Shown: piece after piece, positions 23,195-36,844 of the stretch
Position numbering within the stretch: position 1 is the first letter of the stretch
Layout: every line of letters starts with the position of its first letter
Assembly: GCA_905331475.1 (NCBI GenBank)
Contig: CAJNYU010000496.1
Coordinates: 1 to 64,000, forward strand
Direction of reading: 5' to 3'
Source of the DNA: Rotaria socialis
Lineage: Eukaryota > Rotifera > Eurotatoria > Philodinida > Philodinidae
DNA length: 64,000 nt
The notes under the pieces: generated by a model
The model's input: the letters and a program-made list of their open reading frames with translations, nothing else
Database searches by the model: none
Told to the model about the DNA's origin: nothing
Program-made: the position numbers and the translations under genes

Positions 23195-26100
23195 TCAACG
23201 TTTTGGCTCGAAAGAACAGAAAAAACTATAATTATTATAATCAAGTACTGATGCCGATTCAATAGAACTTAAATTTGATGCTATTGAGCCGTCACCTTCA
23301 TATTGATATCGTAATTGTGTATCATTAGCATAAGATACAGTTTGATCATTCATTTTTTGTTGAATATAAATACCAAGTGATGGTTGATAATAAATCCTTG
23401 AATCAGAATCATCTTCAACAAAACAGACATAAAATGCATACTATTCAAATATTTATTTATTTCGATTATTCATACTTGACAGGTGATTATTAAATATACT
23501 GTTACTGTCTGACAATGTATGTACCGGTTTTTTTAATACATGAAGGTCATAACTCGAGTGATCTTCTTCTCCATCAGGTTGTCTAGAGAGAAAGAAAAGA
23601 AGCACGATATTAATTGATAAGTTACATATGAAAGATATTAAAATAAGAAAGAAATAGTTACATCGATAATTGATAATATTTTTATATCTAAAAGCATTCT
23701 TTTCTATCATCTTGTTTTTCTTTTTTTTGCTACTTGGCATTAACTTCGATATGTAAAGATTCATGGTGGAATATAAGGCATATTGATCAAGATCCGACAA
23801 GTAATTCACTGGCTATAATCAAGTTATCTACTCGCAAGGTTCTTTTTATTCAAAGATATTAATTAGCATAGATTACATATTTATTGATATTAATGCAAGC
23901 ATTGACATTGGCTTTCGGTGCATTCAATCACCTAAATTTTCTAGATAAGAACAACTTAGATTAATCAATCATTCAAATGAACTCAATTCTAGCAAAGCCA
24001 ATTTCATATATATTCAAGTTTCTATTTAGATTTATAGATATTTTATATTGAGCGTCTTTCTTACTTATCATGAATTATATTATCTCTGGTATCATTTGGA
24101 CATAATCTGATTGGTGTTTTTAGTTGTATTCTTTTTCTTATAAATATCAATAAAGCTATTGATAACATTGTTGCTAATAGTAATAAAACAAGTATAAAAG
24201 TTAGCCACGTATACCAAGGAATAATGATATCTGTAAGACGATTTCTTGTAACACATGAATTTGTAATAGAACATGGACATTGACCATAATTCGAATTAGT
24301 TGATGACAATGTTTTAGACATATCAAGATAATAACCATTGGATAAAACATTTCGTATACAACCTTTAAATGTATTTGTTGATGTTAATGATGGATAAAGA
24401 CTTGCTGTGGGCGGATCTATCGTAGGCAAACCACCAAGATATAATTCGACCGTTGACAGATCATATACATTTGAATTATTATTATTATTTAATTCGAAGT
24501 AATACTGTTGATCATTAATTGATACAAGAACTGTCGAATCAACGAACTGAAAAGAAAAAATCAATTAAATAAAATATTGATTTATTTCGTGTAGAAAACA
24601 ACCAACCTGACATTCCACATGATACCATATCGATGAATTCAATATAGGTCTATCTGCATCGAGCATTTGATTTTGAAAATGAAATTTCAATTTTTCTTGA
24701 TAAATTTCAATGGCTATCCAAAAAAAATCATCCGCTCGTGATGAATTTCTTCCATATAATAAAATTAAACTATCAACTATTTGTGATCGTACAATAAAAT
24801 CAAACGAAAAACGTGCCGGAGCAATATTGGAAAATTTTGTACCAGCGTAGCTTGCATATCCACCTGAATTCTCATCAAATGTTCGTCCAAGTATTTCACA
24901 GCATGGCCCTATTGGACCATATGATAATAATGAAATCGATGAACAATATGTTAAATTATTAAATGTAGTTGTGACACATTCATTGGGTTTATTTGTTAAA
25001 TCAACAGTATACGTAGAATTTAAACAATCAGCTGAATCAAGAATATTAATACCAACAAAAGATGTTAAATTTGTATCAACAGTGAAAGGCATTGCTCCAA
25101 TGGTTCTTGTTGGGCGACAACTTGTACCTTGGAAAAAAAGTGATTTTTGATAAATTTTTAACTCATTAAAATCTTTGAAAAAGATGATTTAACTAAATAC
25201 TCATCGCTGACTAATGTACTTGTTTACGATAAACTCGCACAATTTTAAAACTCTATTGAATAGATAAGAAACTTTTCCTAGTATTTTTTTCTAGGTAGCG
25301 ATTTACAAAGAAAAGAACAGCATATTTTACCTCTAGGGCAAAGATAATTGTTACACGGGTTCGGTCCACTAGCTACAGCTTTGATTTTAAAACGTGATTG
25401 AAATAAATCAAGATTTGCATTTAGTATATGTTCAACTTCAAACTGATTGAAAGCCGGTACATAAAAAATGACATCAGTCAATGTTTCGTTTTTATCAAGT
25501 TCGAAAGGTTTTGGTAGATCATATGGATTTCGATATTGAAACACGCGGCGTATTGCAAGTATTTTTATTGAATGAATATTCACAAATAAGAATGATGCCA
25601 GTGCATTAAGAAGTCTGTCAAGAGGATAGCCGAGTGTCGGATCAATTAATGTCTCAGGATATTCACCTGAAAAATACGGCGACAAAATATGGTAGATTTT
25701 TAAAATTAATTAATATATTATTTACCCTGAATACGAATTGTTGATGCTTGTCGAACATGTTCACTATTAATTGCTTCAACATCAAGTTGAATTCTACTTG
25801 AAGCCGATGATTCAATATTGGGTTTTGTAACATCAACATCAACGGTATACGAGCCTGGCTCTAATGTTTCTGCTGCACTTAAAATACCGTTTGAAACATT
25901 AAATATTTGTCCACGACTAACATGTCTTATTGAATAAAATCTATCAGCTCGATACCAATCATTTAAATCATTAACATAAACCGAACCAAGATCAATATTG
26001 CGTAATGAATTTTGATAACTATTTACATAGACAACTTTAATCGTTTTCGAACCATTCGATATTGGATATGCATTGAAATCATCGCTAATAACAATTGAAA

Positions 26101-29100
26101 TCGATGTTATTCTATTGACACCTTTATTATCACTTGCATTGAATGTCACAGTTAAATTTTTTGTCAATGTACGATTTAAAATACCATTATATAACAATTT
26201 ATAGGACACTTTAGATTTCATTGTTGAACCAATAAGTTTAAAATTCGATGGATTAACAATGTCAACTCTGTAAGGAATAGTATTATTTTCTTCTGGGTCG
26301 TCATAATCTTGAAAAATCATGTCGATACTTGAATTGATACCTTCTTTCATAATCCACGGAGAATTCTGAATCAAACAAAACAAAACAAAAAAAATAAACA
26401 AACGATTCTAAAAAACTTGTTACCGTCGGTATTGGTGCTTTGTTATTCTTATCAATTACTTTTATGCTAACTGGTACATAACTTGATACACCTGATCTAT
26501 CTTCATCAGTAACGCGTATTGCAAAATTGTATATAGAATTACCAAATGGAAGATCACGAGACAGACCATGTGAATTGATGCCAATTGTAATTTGGTTATT
26601 TATTTCGTGTAGAAACAAATTATTTAGAGTTGAAGGATGCTTATTATCATAGATTTCATAATGAAGAAGTGATTTTGGATTGTCAGTATCAATTGCTTGA
26701 ATCTATGCGAGGAAAAAAAATATATTTTATAGTTCTAGAAGTGAATTATGAATAATTTGCTGAATCTTTTCGTGTACTAATGATATGCATGGTAGAAAAA
26801 AACCGGCGACTAAGCCTTTTCAATTATCAGTAAATTGTATAACGAAAAGACCAATTATTTTTTCGTTTTAATATATGCAAAACATTCAATAGTCTAGATC
26901 AACAGATGCTCCTTTAGTAGTTCGAGAGATTGAAAAGCTGGATTTCTAGGAAATTTCGTTTCATAAAAATCGAGCATAACTCATCACAGATAAATTGATT
27001 TCTCACATTTCACCATTGTAAGATTAAGTAGAAACTCTAGAAATTGGTCGCGCAGATCACTTATAAGAAAATATTTTCAAACTATCTAAACCTTATACAA
27101 TAACTTACAATTTGTCCATCGAGTTTTGGATATGAAGTTTCGTCAACTACTTCATATTGATAGGATGTGTAACCAGGCATTAAATCGAAATAAGGTGCTT
27201 TTGTATTTTGTGGAAACAAATTAACTGTTACATTTATTGTTGCTATATTTTTAGTATCGAATGCAAATAAAATCAATCTATAATCTGGTAGTAATTCAAA
27301 ATCTAATGGAGCAATAAGTTTTAGTTGTCCTATAGCTTCATATTGTGTACGCATTGAATTTGCTGAATTATCGGCAAACAACGTAAAGATAAAAGTATTT
27401 CGAATATTTCCATTTAATATTCCTAAATTTAGATTTGTATTTATATCTAAATCAGTTATTGTTAAATTAAGGATATTAGTTCCAATGGCTGTTGTTTCAT
27501 TAATAAAAACGTTTATTGCTGTTGATCCATTGTTAAAAACTAAAATTAAAAAAATCAGAGTGTCTCCTTGATTTTCGACCCCTCAATAAAAGTTACTTGG
27601 CTGCTTATCATTAATACTTATAACTTGTATATCGAATTGAAAATCTTGTGAATTTTGTATGACGGAATTCCATGCTGGTACGTCATTATATGCTGTAATA
27701 AATAATCGATACAATGTTCTATTAGTTTCTTTTCCGAATATCGTATTTGTCCATATTGTACCATCAGATTCGACATGAAATTTTCCAATAGCTTCACTAT
27801 CGCTTAATTGTTGATTTAAACGATATTGAACATAACTATTATGAAAATCAAAATCGCGATCAACTGCTTGAATCTGTGCAATTGTACGATTTCCATTTTC
27901 CTGTTCAATAACACTCAGAACAATTGAACGAATGTCAAATGTTGGAATTTGATCGTTTTCATCCTTGATCGTTATTGTTATTGCACCAATTAATGGTGGA
28001 TTCACAAGGACACGAATATGAAGTAAATAAACATTTTGAATTTCAGCGTGAAGACCACTAGACGATAAACAAATATTCTCTAACGACTAAGTTACAATAT
28101 TTGAGAAAAATCAAACACACAGTTTTATTTATATTTCGTAAGACATCATTGTTAGTCTACCTAATTTACTCTATTTATATAAACTTGAGTTCAAATATTC
28201 ACATCCAACATAAATATTTATATAAATTAAAAAGTAGCGTCTCAATTTTTTCATGTCGATTTACATCCTTTGAATTATGCTTTGTATTCTAATCTCGTAA
28301 AAACTAAGTGGATAGGTTTTGTTTCCTATATGAGCGTGTATTTCTCTAAATTCACTATGCCGTTCCTATAAGAATACAATCACTAGCTATTGTAGGAAAA
28401 TTACTATTTGCCTTTATATTCTAAAAATATTGAAATCATTGACTTAGTCAATCACATCGCATACTAAAGGAATTACTGATCACAAAATATCAGTCGTATA
28501 GAAATAATCTAAATTCTTACCTAGTAACAGTAATACCACTACTAAATATTCGTCCATTTCTTATAAGAGGTGTATCACGAAAAGGTATATTTGTATTATC
28601 AGAAAATGGACTACTGACAGTCATTATCGATGGAGTTTGTGACGATAATTCATACATAATAGATCCGTTAAAGCCTTGATCAAAATCAAATATTGGTTGA
28701 TTTGTATAACTTTCATAAAATTTTTCTGTTATTGAAATACTTAACTCTTCATAACGCGTATCAAGCCATCGGGCTGCTGAAGGTTCATCACTGTCATCGA
28801 GATGAATTGTTACTGTTGCATTATTTTTACTCAGTAGCGGTGGTGTACCGCGATCTTGTGCATAAACATAAAATGTTATTGGAAAACGGCTAATATTTAA
28901 ATTAGCTAAATTGTCAACATTACTAAGAAATGTAATTGTTCCAGATGTACGATTTATTGAAAAATATGGAAGATTAGGCGTTCCAATATAATAATGAATC
29001 ATTCCATTCAGACCAGAATCAGCATCCGACGCTGCTATGCGTAAAAGACGTGTATGAGTTGCATTCATAGATGAACGATGTATTGTATAATGCCACGATG

Positions 29101-30845
29101 TCATAATGAATACTAAATAATCCAAACTTAAAAATAAAAGATTTCATTGAGTTACATGTGTAATTTACCTGGTGCATTATCATTTAAATCGTGTAAATTA
29201 ATACGTAAACTACAAAATGCTGGAAAACCAAAAATAGTGTAAATATATGAAGACTGAAAATATGATGCTTACCTTGCCGTTGAGGTTTACCATGATCAGT
29301 AGCTAATACAAATAAATACCAAACTCGAGTAGCACCTAGGAAAAATAAGGTAGTTAAGTAAAGTTTGAATACGATTTGTTTTCTAGATAATATCATCAAT
29401 TGATTTGGCCTTGATTTGTTCTTAGAAGAAAAATAATAGTCTAATTCTAATTATTTTTGTGAAAATAAATTCTCATCATCCAATATCAGATAAAATAATT
29501 CGATTAATCTTCAAATTCTTCGTCTTTGTCATACCTGGTTTATCAAAATCAAATGTTTCATTTGTTCTAATAAAAGCCATACGAGTTGTACTCGTTTGAT
29601 TCAATTGTTCAATATAAAATTGAGAATAAGCTGTATTCGTTAAGCCACTGGCTGAAGAAGAAGAAAAACAAGAATTTTTGCTTCTATATGAATTTTTCGA
29701 TCAACCATTCAGTCAATCATTTACCTGTTGTTCTTAATTGTTCAGATGGAAACAAAATAGTAATCAATCCGTTTTCTCCTCGATCACTGTCCGATACAAT
29801 TAACGATGCAATATCTTGCCCTTGTCTATTATTTTCATCAAACGATATATTTTTACCGCATATCTCATTTAAAAATCGTGGTGATTTTGAATTCACTACG
29901 GTGACAATAATTATTATATCAATTGATTTCGTACGTTTATAACACGATGGACGCAATAAACATGATGAACCACTGTCCGTTGCTGTTACAGTAAGGGAAT
30001 ATTCCGATTGTGACGATGAGTCCAATGGCTGTTCAAGTCGTAAAACACCTGTTGAAGATTCAATACAAAATTGTATACAATTTATTGTATATGTAATTTC
30101 ATCATTATCAAGATCAGTAGCATAAACTGTACCAAATTGAATACCAACCGGCGCTGTTTCACTTATATAAAATATTTGATTTTCAGGAATAAACATAGGA
30201 TCATGAACATTGTCATTTTCTAGATTGATTTGAACTTGTGCTATTGAAGTTACAGGTGGTCGAGTTGGAATTGTTTGTTTTGCAATTATTTGAAATAAAT
30301 AACGGTTAAAAGGTGAAAAATAATCCAAAGGACTATTGACAAAAACAAAAAAACAACAACATATAAATATAGATTAGTCGACGAGTTCATTTTTCACACA
30401 TACGATATATTAGTAACAAGAGCATAAGAATCATTTACTAAATTAATAACACTAAAACTTGGATGATTTAATGTTACTGTTATAGATCCCGATGTAGTAT
30501 TTCGCATGGAATTACTATATTTTCTTGGCGTAAAACTAGGTTGATTATCATCGGTTCGAGGTTTAACAATAAACTTGAATACTTCTGTATTGATTGGAGT
30601 TGATACAGGAAAATCTGATAGTATTGTATAGACTGCTTGATCAAATAATGGTCCAGAAAAATCAACATTGTACTAAACAATTTAAAAGAAATATGAAAAG
30701 AAAATACTATAAAGAATTACATTTTTTCGAACGAACATACAAAAAAATCTGGAATATTATTTTGAGCTAGTTGCCCATAAATGAGATTAATTCTAATAAG
30801 ATACGAGAATAATAAATGAAAACAGTGAAAATTTGTTTTGATCAT
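23195..30845 (-). CDS. Classic cadherin (non-chordate type) with catenin-binding tail
   Basis: Single-pass adhesion receptor, roughly 1,800 aa. The start at 30845 opens a hydrophobic signal peptide (MIKTNFHCFHLLFSYLIRIN). About seven or eight cadherin repeats follow (30.7 to 25.7 kb), with motifs such as DLDNDE, SDADSGLNG and DLNDNAP. Next are a Cys-containing region like the non-chordate-specific NC/EGF block (25.7-24.9 kb; CNNYLCPRG, then LTSFVGINI), a laminin G domain (about 24.9-24.3 kb) and one membrane helix (WLTFILVLLLLATMLSIALL). The cytoplasmic part keeps the p120-catenin juxtamembrane pattern (DTRDNIIHDKQPDGEED), read across an intron, and a beta-catenin-binding stretch YQYEGDGSIASNLSSIES in the last exon. 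The tail stops soon after (SFEPKR), shorter than the usual end with a WGPRF-like block. It would mediate Ca2+-dependent adhesion linked to actin. Splice sites of some extracellular exons are approximate. Confidence 0.88.
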
Positions 30846-32554
30846 TTTATATCTACAAAAGATAATCTTTTAAAGTCAAATCGAAATCAGTTATGAAAAA
30901 TAAAGTTATAGACTCTTGAAAGTTCTGCTTTGATTCGTTCATCATTGAGCTTTAGGTTATGAGCGTGCCAGTGAAATGTGTAAAGAACGGAAAGAAACCA
31001 GATCCAAACAAACCTTGAAACAGAATCAAAACTTGACCCAATCATTGATGTGACGACTATCAGATATCGAAATATCGATTATAGAGTCTAACAATAAATA
31101 TCGATAATGCAACTATAGATTTGACTCATTTGAGAAAAGAATGAAAAGGTAACAACACTGTTCTTTTCTTTTCCATTTGCTTTCTCTGTCGTGTATAGTG
31201 AACATGAAGATATATGAGATGATTACTACCACTGTTTAACTCAACGGGGCAGCAATTGTCTCGCTCTTTCTAATGGACAACCACAGAAAAAAGAACGATT
31301 GCATAGAAAATTGACATGAACTCGCACCTTTGAAATTCTGAAAGATGATCATGTTAATCAGCAATGAACATACAACGATGAAATAATCATGCACGAAACG
31401 CCATTCTCATTGCATCATATCTAACAAAATCCAATGAACTACAATTCTATAGTGACTGTCAAACAACTTAGATGAATAATCAAATCCTCAGATGGTAAAC
31501 TTCAAAAAGCGTTTAAAATTAATTCTTAGTCTTTGATTTATCGTTTTACATATAGCTATCGGTTACTACTAAATGAATAGCACAATAATAACGGAAGATA
31601 ACAGCAGCTACCCCAACTATTGAGTAATGAATTCCATTAAACAATATCGTCCTACATACGATGAACATTGATTTAAGTGAAAAGATAGTCAGTGATGTTA
31701 TACAAAACTACGGAAAAGAAACAAATAGTCTCTTTTTATTTTTTCTTCGATGTCACACTAAATCAATCGTAATCGTTGCACCTATAACGCGACATATACC
31801 ATCAACAACAGCATCTATTCTTATCTCGAACTCACTGACACGTCACAGAGGATACAATAGTAAATCGATTTCCTCCAATCTCAAACAATTCACAGTTCTG
31901 CAATAGCTTTATGACTTAACATTCAATACAATGATGGTCCGTTAATTTAGACATCCCATCGATCTTTTATAACACACTAGTTCCTTTTTCTCATCCAAAA
32001 AATCTCATTCTATTCCCAATAGTTTAATCATTGTCTTAACAAAGCAACGAATGTTATTTTATTTATTTTAACAGTACTGATCTCATGAACAAAGAAACTT
32101 CTTGTTTCGTTCACCTCCTCACTTACCCTATTAAATATATCGATCATCGATAGATTATTTCTTTCAACTAATCACACTTTCTACAATAGAATAAATACGT
32201 GGACCGGACGAAGACCAACATCACAACCTACTTCAATTTCGTTGAAATCTATCATTTTTCATATGAATGCAAATATGGAAAAATTTACCTTCATAATATT
32301 CAATCTAGCGTTACCACCAAACGACCTTCATAAAAGTGAGCAGAGCCTCATTCATTCCACTTCTAACTATGCACTATCGCTATCCTGTTTATTTATGCTA
32401 ATGCATTATCTTACTGAATAAATTAATCGAATAAAAGATGTTTGCTGTTCAAGAGATAAATACAAGAGTTATTGTCAAAATACTTTTTTTTATTTGACAA
32501 GAGAAAATAAAACACGCACAGAACTTAATAATAAAAAAAAGAAACAGGAAGAAA
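30846..32554. other. Intergenic region upstream of cadherin
   Basis: 1.7 kb of AT-rich sequence between the cadherin start and the 3' end of the homeodomain gene. No exon, domain or repeat structure is recognisable. It probably contains the cadherin promoter. Confidence 0.5.
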
Positions 32555-33430
32555 TCAAAATGAGTCATGTCCAGACGACGACTGTTGATGGTGTTGTTGA
32601 AGAAGAGTAACTTGATTGTTTAACGCAGCAATTTGTTGCTTCAGTAATTTTTGCGCTAATTTTGGATTGGTATCACCACGACGTGAGCGTGCATTATTGA
32701 ACCATGTATTGACCTGTGCTAGCGAAATATCACATTCCATTGCGATACGATCTTTTTCTGCTTCTGTTGGGCGTTTCTTTATTTCATAAAATGCATTAAG
32801 ACGTTCAATTGCTTCATCGCTGATACGTTTACGAGTCTACAATAGAAAAGAAAATTGATCACGAAATGTTTTTAATTCAGTAGAAATACTTACTGGGCAA
32901 AAAGATGGAGAAGCCATGACTGGTTGTTGTTGTTGTTGAAGGCGACGTTTCGGTTGTACATTCTAGAATCAGAAGAAAATTTTAGGAGTGAATTCATACA
33001 ATATGAAAAATTAGTAATGAAAAAAAAGGATTACTCACAAAATACGACACTGTTAAATAACTTAAAACTAGTTAGACTCTTACCTTGATTGTCGGGACAA
33101 GACATACGTTACTTTGTTGATTAGGTGTACTACTAGCAAATGGTTGTGGAATTTGTTGTATTGTTTCTGATGCTGGACTGCAGTATGGCATATCTAAAAT
33201 GATATAAATCTTTCGAATTATTCTCTAGAATAAAAAAATTCGAACTCACAAGGTTCCGCAGGAATATAGTATGATTCATTATTTGCATATGGACATGTTG
33301 AATAATGTAATGAATATGGTGAAGGTGATGTATAGCCATATGATGAGTAACCTGAATCGTAGAGTGGAACACTAGGCGTCGGTGATGATGGATACATATA
33401 TGATGATGATGATGGTTGAGATTGTTGCAT
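32555..33430 (-). CDS. Atypical homeodomain transcription factor (4 exons)
   Basis: Exons 33250-33430, 33084-33193, 32894-32962 and 32555-32836 join in frame to 213 aa. The N-terminal 115 residues are rich in Ser, Pro, Tyr and Gln, typical of an activation region. The homeodomain lies at about residues 119-176. Helix 3 reads QVNTWFNNARSRR: the Trp, Phe and invariant Asn51 and Arg53 positions are kept, but position 50 is Asn (not Gln or Lys) and position 52 is Ala. The helix 1-2 loop has the normal length, without the three-residue TALE insertion. A Gln-rich tail that may form a coil (LAQKLLKQQIAALNNQVTLL) ends the protein. Expected to be a nuclear DNA-binding regulator; the homeobox class cannot be assigned. 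Confidence 0.85.
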
Positions 33431-33758
33431 AGTTGATTATTGTCGAGGGATGATATTTGTTAAATGTGAATAGAATTTTCGAACTAACCGAGCACATATA
33501 TACTCTTCCAATAGTTTGATAGACTCACATCAATTAATAGTAGCTGATAATTGATGCGAAGCAAGAGAGAGAGAGAGACGAGGAGACAACGAATGATTTA
33601 ATTGATACGATCGCATCAATTAACTTCGATAAATCAAATTCGCCGATTAACCCGAAAATGTTATCCAGAAAAATAAATTCGATGTAAGCTGATATATATT
33701 TGAAAAATGTCAATCGAAATATAAATATACAAAGGCAAGAGAAAAAAAAACGAAAACA
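33431..33758. other. Spacer upstream of homeodomain gene
   Basis: About 330 bp between the homeodomain start and the stop of the next minus-strand gene. It includes a short GA run near 33570. Probably the homeodomain promoter. Confidence 0.4.
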
Positions 33759-36700
33759 TTAAAGATATACAGCTTGATAATCAGAATGAAGACTAGGCGA
33801 TAGTGTATTTCGTTCAAAATAGTCATCATCATTCGTGAAGTTGAGATTCTCATTGGCGAATGACTTTTGTTGGTGATAATATTTAAGTGTCGTAGATGGT
33901 GGTCGACTTCGTTGATGATTAGCCGGTTCATTTTTTTCAAGATTAATTTTTAAACAACTTCGAAAACGAGTTGGTTCGATTTCATTAATCTCTACAGTTG
34001 GTAGATTTTTTTCATAATAAAGTTGTGGTGATAAGCTCGATGGTCGGTTTGGTTTAGCAATACAACGCATCTTTAATTGAGTTTTAGGACTTGTACTTTG
34101 TGATAAAGATGATAAATTATTTTGCATATTCAATTCTTCTTTTCTTTCACATGCCGATAACCATTGTTGAATACGTTCAGTTTTCTTTGGTAATACAGCT
34201 AAAAACAAAAAGGAAAGTGATATAGTATCCTAGAAAAAAAAGTGATGTATTCTGCGATACTTGGCTGCTCTTGATGAATAGGATTTGGTTCAGAATTATA
34301 AACAAAAACGTGTCCATTATCATCACATGAAGCAGCTGGATTTTCGATAGGTTGTTTTGTGTACTTTCCGTCATAAGATTTAAATCCAATAGATGTACTA
34401 TGTATATCTTGATCCGTTTTGTGTGTTAAATTCAAATCAGTTGATGATAAAGAAAACATATTCTACGAAAAGAAAGAATTTTTTTTCCTGAATCAATGCA
34501 ATCAAGTGCGGCAAAAAGATGATAAAATTGATTTATAGAGCCTATAGCTTATAAGAGCTTTATGATTGCTGTTAGAAGATCTATCGTAATTTCTTCGTTT
34601 CGTTCTCTTCAAAATTTATGTTGTACAGTCGAAGTAATAATACGTGGTAAGATTTGATGTTTACTTACTGAATTGTCTAGTTGCTGTTGATGTTTTTTTT
34701 TATCATTTTGGGATATATGTGGAGCTGTTGGTGCCCGTCGTTTTATTGAGCTTTTACCACTACTAATACTTCCACTTCCGTCGACATTCATTTCAATGAA
34801 TTTATTCAAAATTGTTTTATTTATATCTGTGACAATATATATATATATAGAGAGAGAGAGAGTAAAATCGTTATTTATTGGAGTATTTATGCCTACCTGA
34901 TTTATTTGATGAATATGGACGTGTGTAATTTCTTACATCCAAGGTTGTTCCAGTCTGTTTTTCGTTAGGACGATTGGTTTGTGTTATTGTTGGTGATGAT
35001 AATGATAATTCAGTTACATTTTCTTGTGCTAAGATTTTTGGATGATTCATAGATTCTATCGGTGTTTTATTTGATTCAATATTTAATTTTTCATAAATAG
35101 TTTCAAGAAGTGTAAGTCGTTCAAAATAACGACGAATAGAATCATTATTTGCATTCCGATCAGATTCAGATGATGGTGCAATATCTGTTGATGAAAGAAA
35201 TCTATGCTGTTTTACTATGTTAATCAGACGTTTGTCTTTACCTGTTTCATCATCGAATGGATTTAAATGTTGAGGATAAGTTTGTTCACTATTTGAAGTT
35301 TGCTTTTGATTTGAAATTAATTCATCTGTATTTTCAACAGTACAAACTTTAGCTTTAGCAGCAATTAATAATGATGATGCTTTCGCTGTATGGCCACTAT
35401 TCTGTTCATGTAATGGTTCATATGTTAGTGATGTTGGTTCGATAATAGTTGAACATCGTTGAGCTGTATGATGTGTCATTTTAGGTAATTTCGGACGTTG
35501 TTTAACTTTATTGAGATTGCTAAGTGATTTGCTGATGGGTGTGGGTTTTGATTCCATAGAAAATAATTGGTTGTTCGAGTCTTTTGTTGTTATTTCATTG
35601 ATAGGCCAAATTTTAGCAAGTATTTTACGTAGTACAAGTAACTCATCAATATTTAATGTATCTTGTTCGAGTAAGTTTATTAAATTTTCATAAAATTGAA
35701 TTTTACGTTGTGGTGAATGTTGTTCCTTGAGAGAGTCAAGCCATGTAACACTAAAGTCCCATGCATCCGATGTTTCAACCTGATGATGATCATCATCATT
35801 ATGATCATAACCATTGGTAAGACACGATAAATTACTAATTATTTCATCATCCTCAATACCAGCAACTCCATCATCACTAATATTTATACTAGTGATTATA
35901 TTTTCTGATGTTGTTAATGAAATATTTTCATTATTATCATTTAATTGTGTTCCTTAAATAGAAAAAGAATGAATTCATAAATTTGTTTTTTTTAAACAAT
36001 GTATATTTACTTGAATGCAAAAATCCAACAGAAGATATTTCACGAAAATCAAGAATAGCTGATGGATGCTGTTCATTATTATTATTATTATATTGTTTTG
36101 ATAGATTATTATGAACATTGTTTGAATGATTAAATAATGATTGTTTTTGAATAGTTAATGCTGGACTTCGTGTAGTATTAGATATTGAATTAGTCGATTT
36201 TCGATGAATACCGATACTATTGATTACGCGATTCGTAATCGCCTCGATACTTCGATTAGGTGATGTCGCACGTTCATGTTGTTGTACTGTTGAAGGATTT
36301 TTATTTATTAATACATCATCATCATCATCATCAGCTAAGTTTTCTACACTACGCGATCGTGACTGACTAGAATTTAAAAAGATTGAATGAAAGGTTGTGT
36401 CTTATTTATACTGTTTAATACAAACTCAGTTGTTCGAGATTTTTGTGTAAATACTTTCTCTTTCCATTCATCAAGTGCTTCCATGGATCGAAATAACCAT
36501 CGTTTATTAGCATTTAGTTGAGATTGAGAACGAGGATCTTTACGTGATTTTGGATAATGTCCTTTACCACTTTTAACTGGTAAACGAACAATATCATCGT
36601 TTTCATTGGTTTGACCATTAGCCAAAAGTGTACTATCACTAGTTAAACCAATACGATATGGAACTATATTTGAAGTTTTAGTTAATGATGACGAAGATAA

Positions 36701-36844
36701 TTGTTCAGTTGCTGGAATATGATAAGAAAATGGACGAGGATATCCTTGAAATGGATGAATAAACGATGGTCTTTCGGATGTTTTTCGAACAGGTGAAGTT
36801 GATTCTTTCGGATGGTGACGACGAAATACCTTAGCCAAATTCAT
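33759..36844 (-). CDS. Long, mostly disordered protein of unknown function (multi-exon)
   Basis: Not recognised. Starts at 36844 (MNLAKVFRRHHPKEST) and is read through at least six exons to TAA at 33759. Composition is dominated by Ser, Asn, Thr, Gln, Asp and basic residues, with long predicted disorder. Two stretches look ordered: RWLFRSMEALDEWKEKVF in the first exon, and a helical segment WDFSVTWLDSLKEQHSPQRK followed by a Leu-rich helix (about 35.65-35.75 kb). A run of Asp codons and several Asn/Gln runs are low complexity. The exon 1-2 join probably uses donor GTATTA near 36428 and acceptor TAGTCAG near 36366. Asparagine and polar tracts suggest a cytoskeletal or signalling scaffold, but this is only a guess. 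Confidence 0.6.
34842..34862. repeat. (TA)n(GA)n microsatellite in an intron
   Basis: TA repeats pass into GA repeats inside an intron of the disordered-protein gene. Confidence 0.75.
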
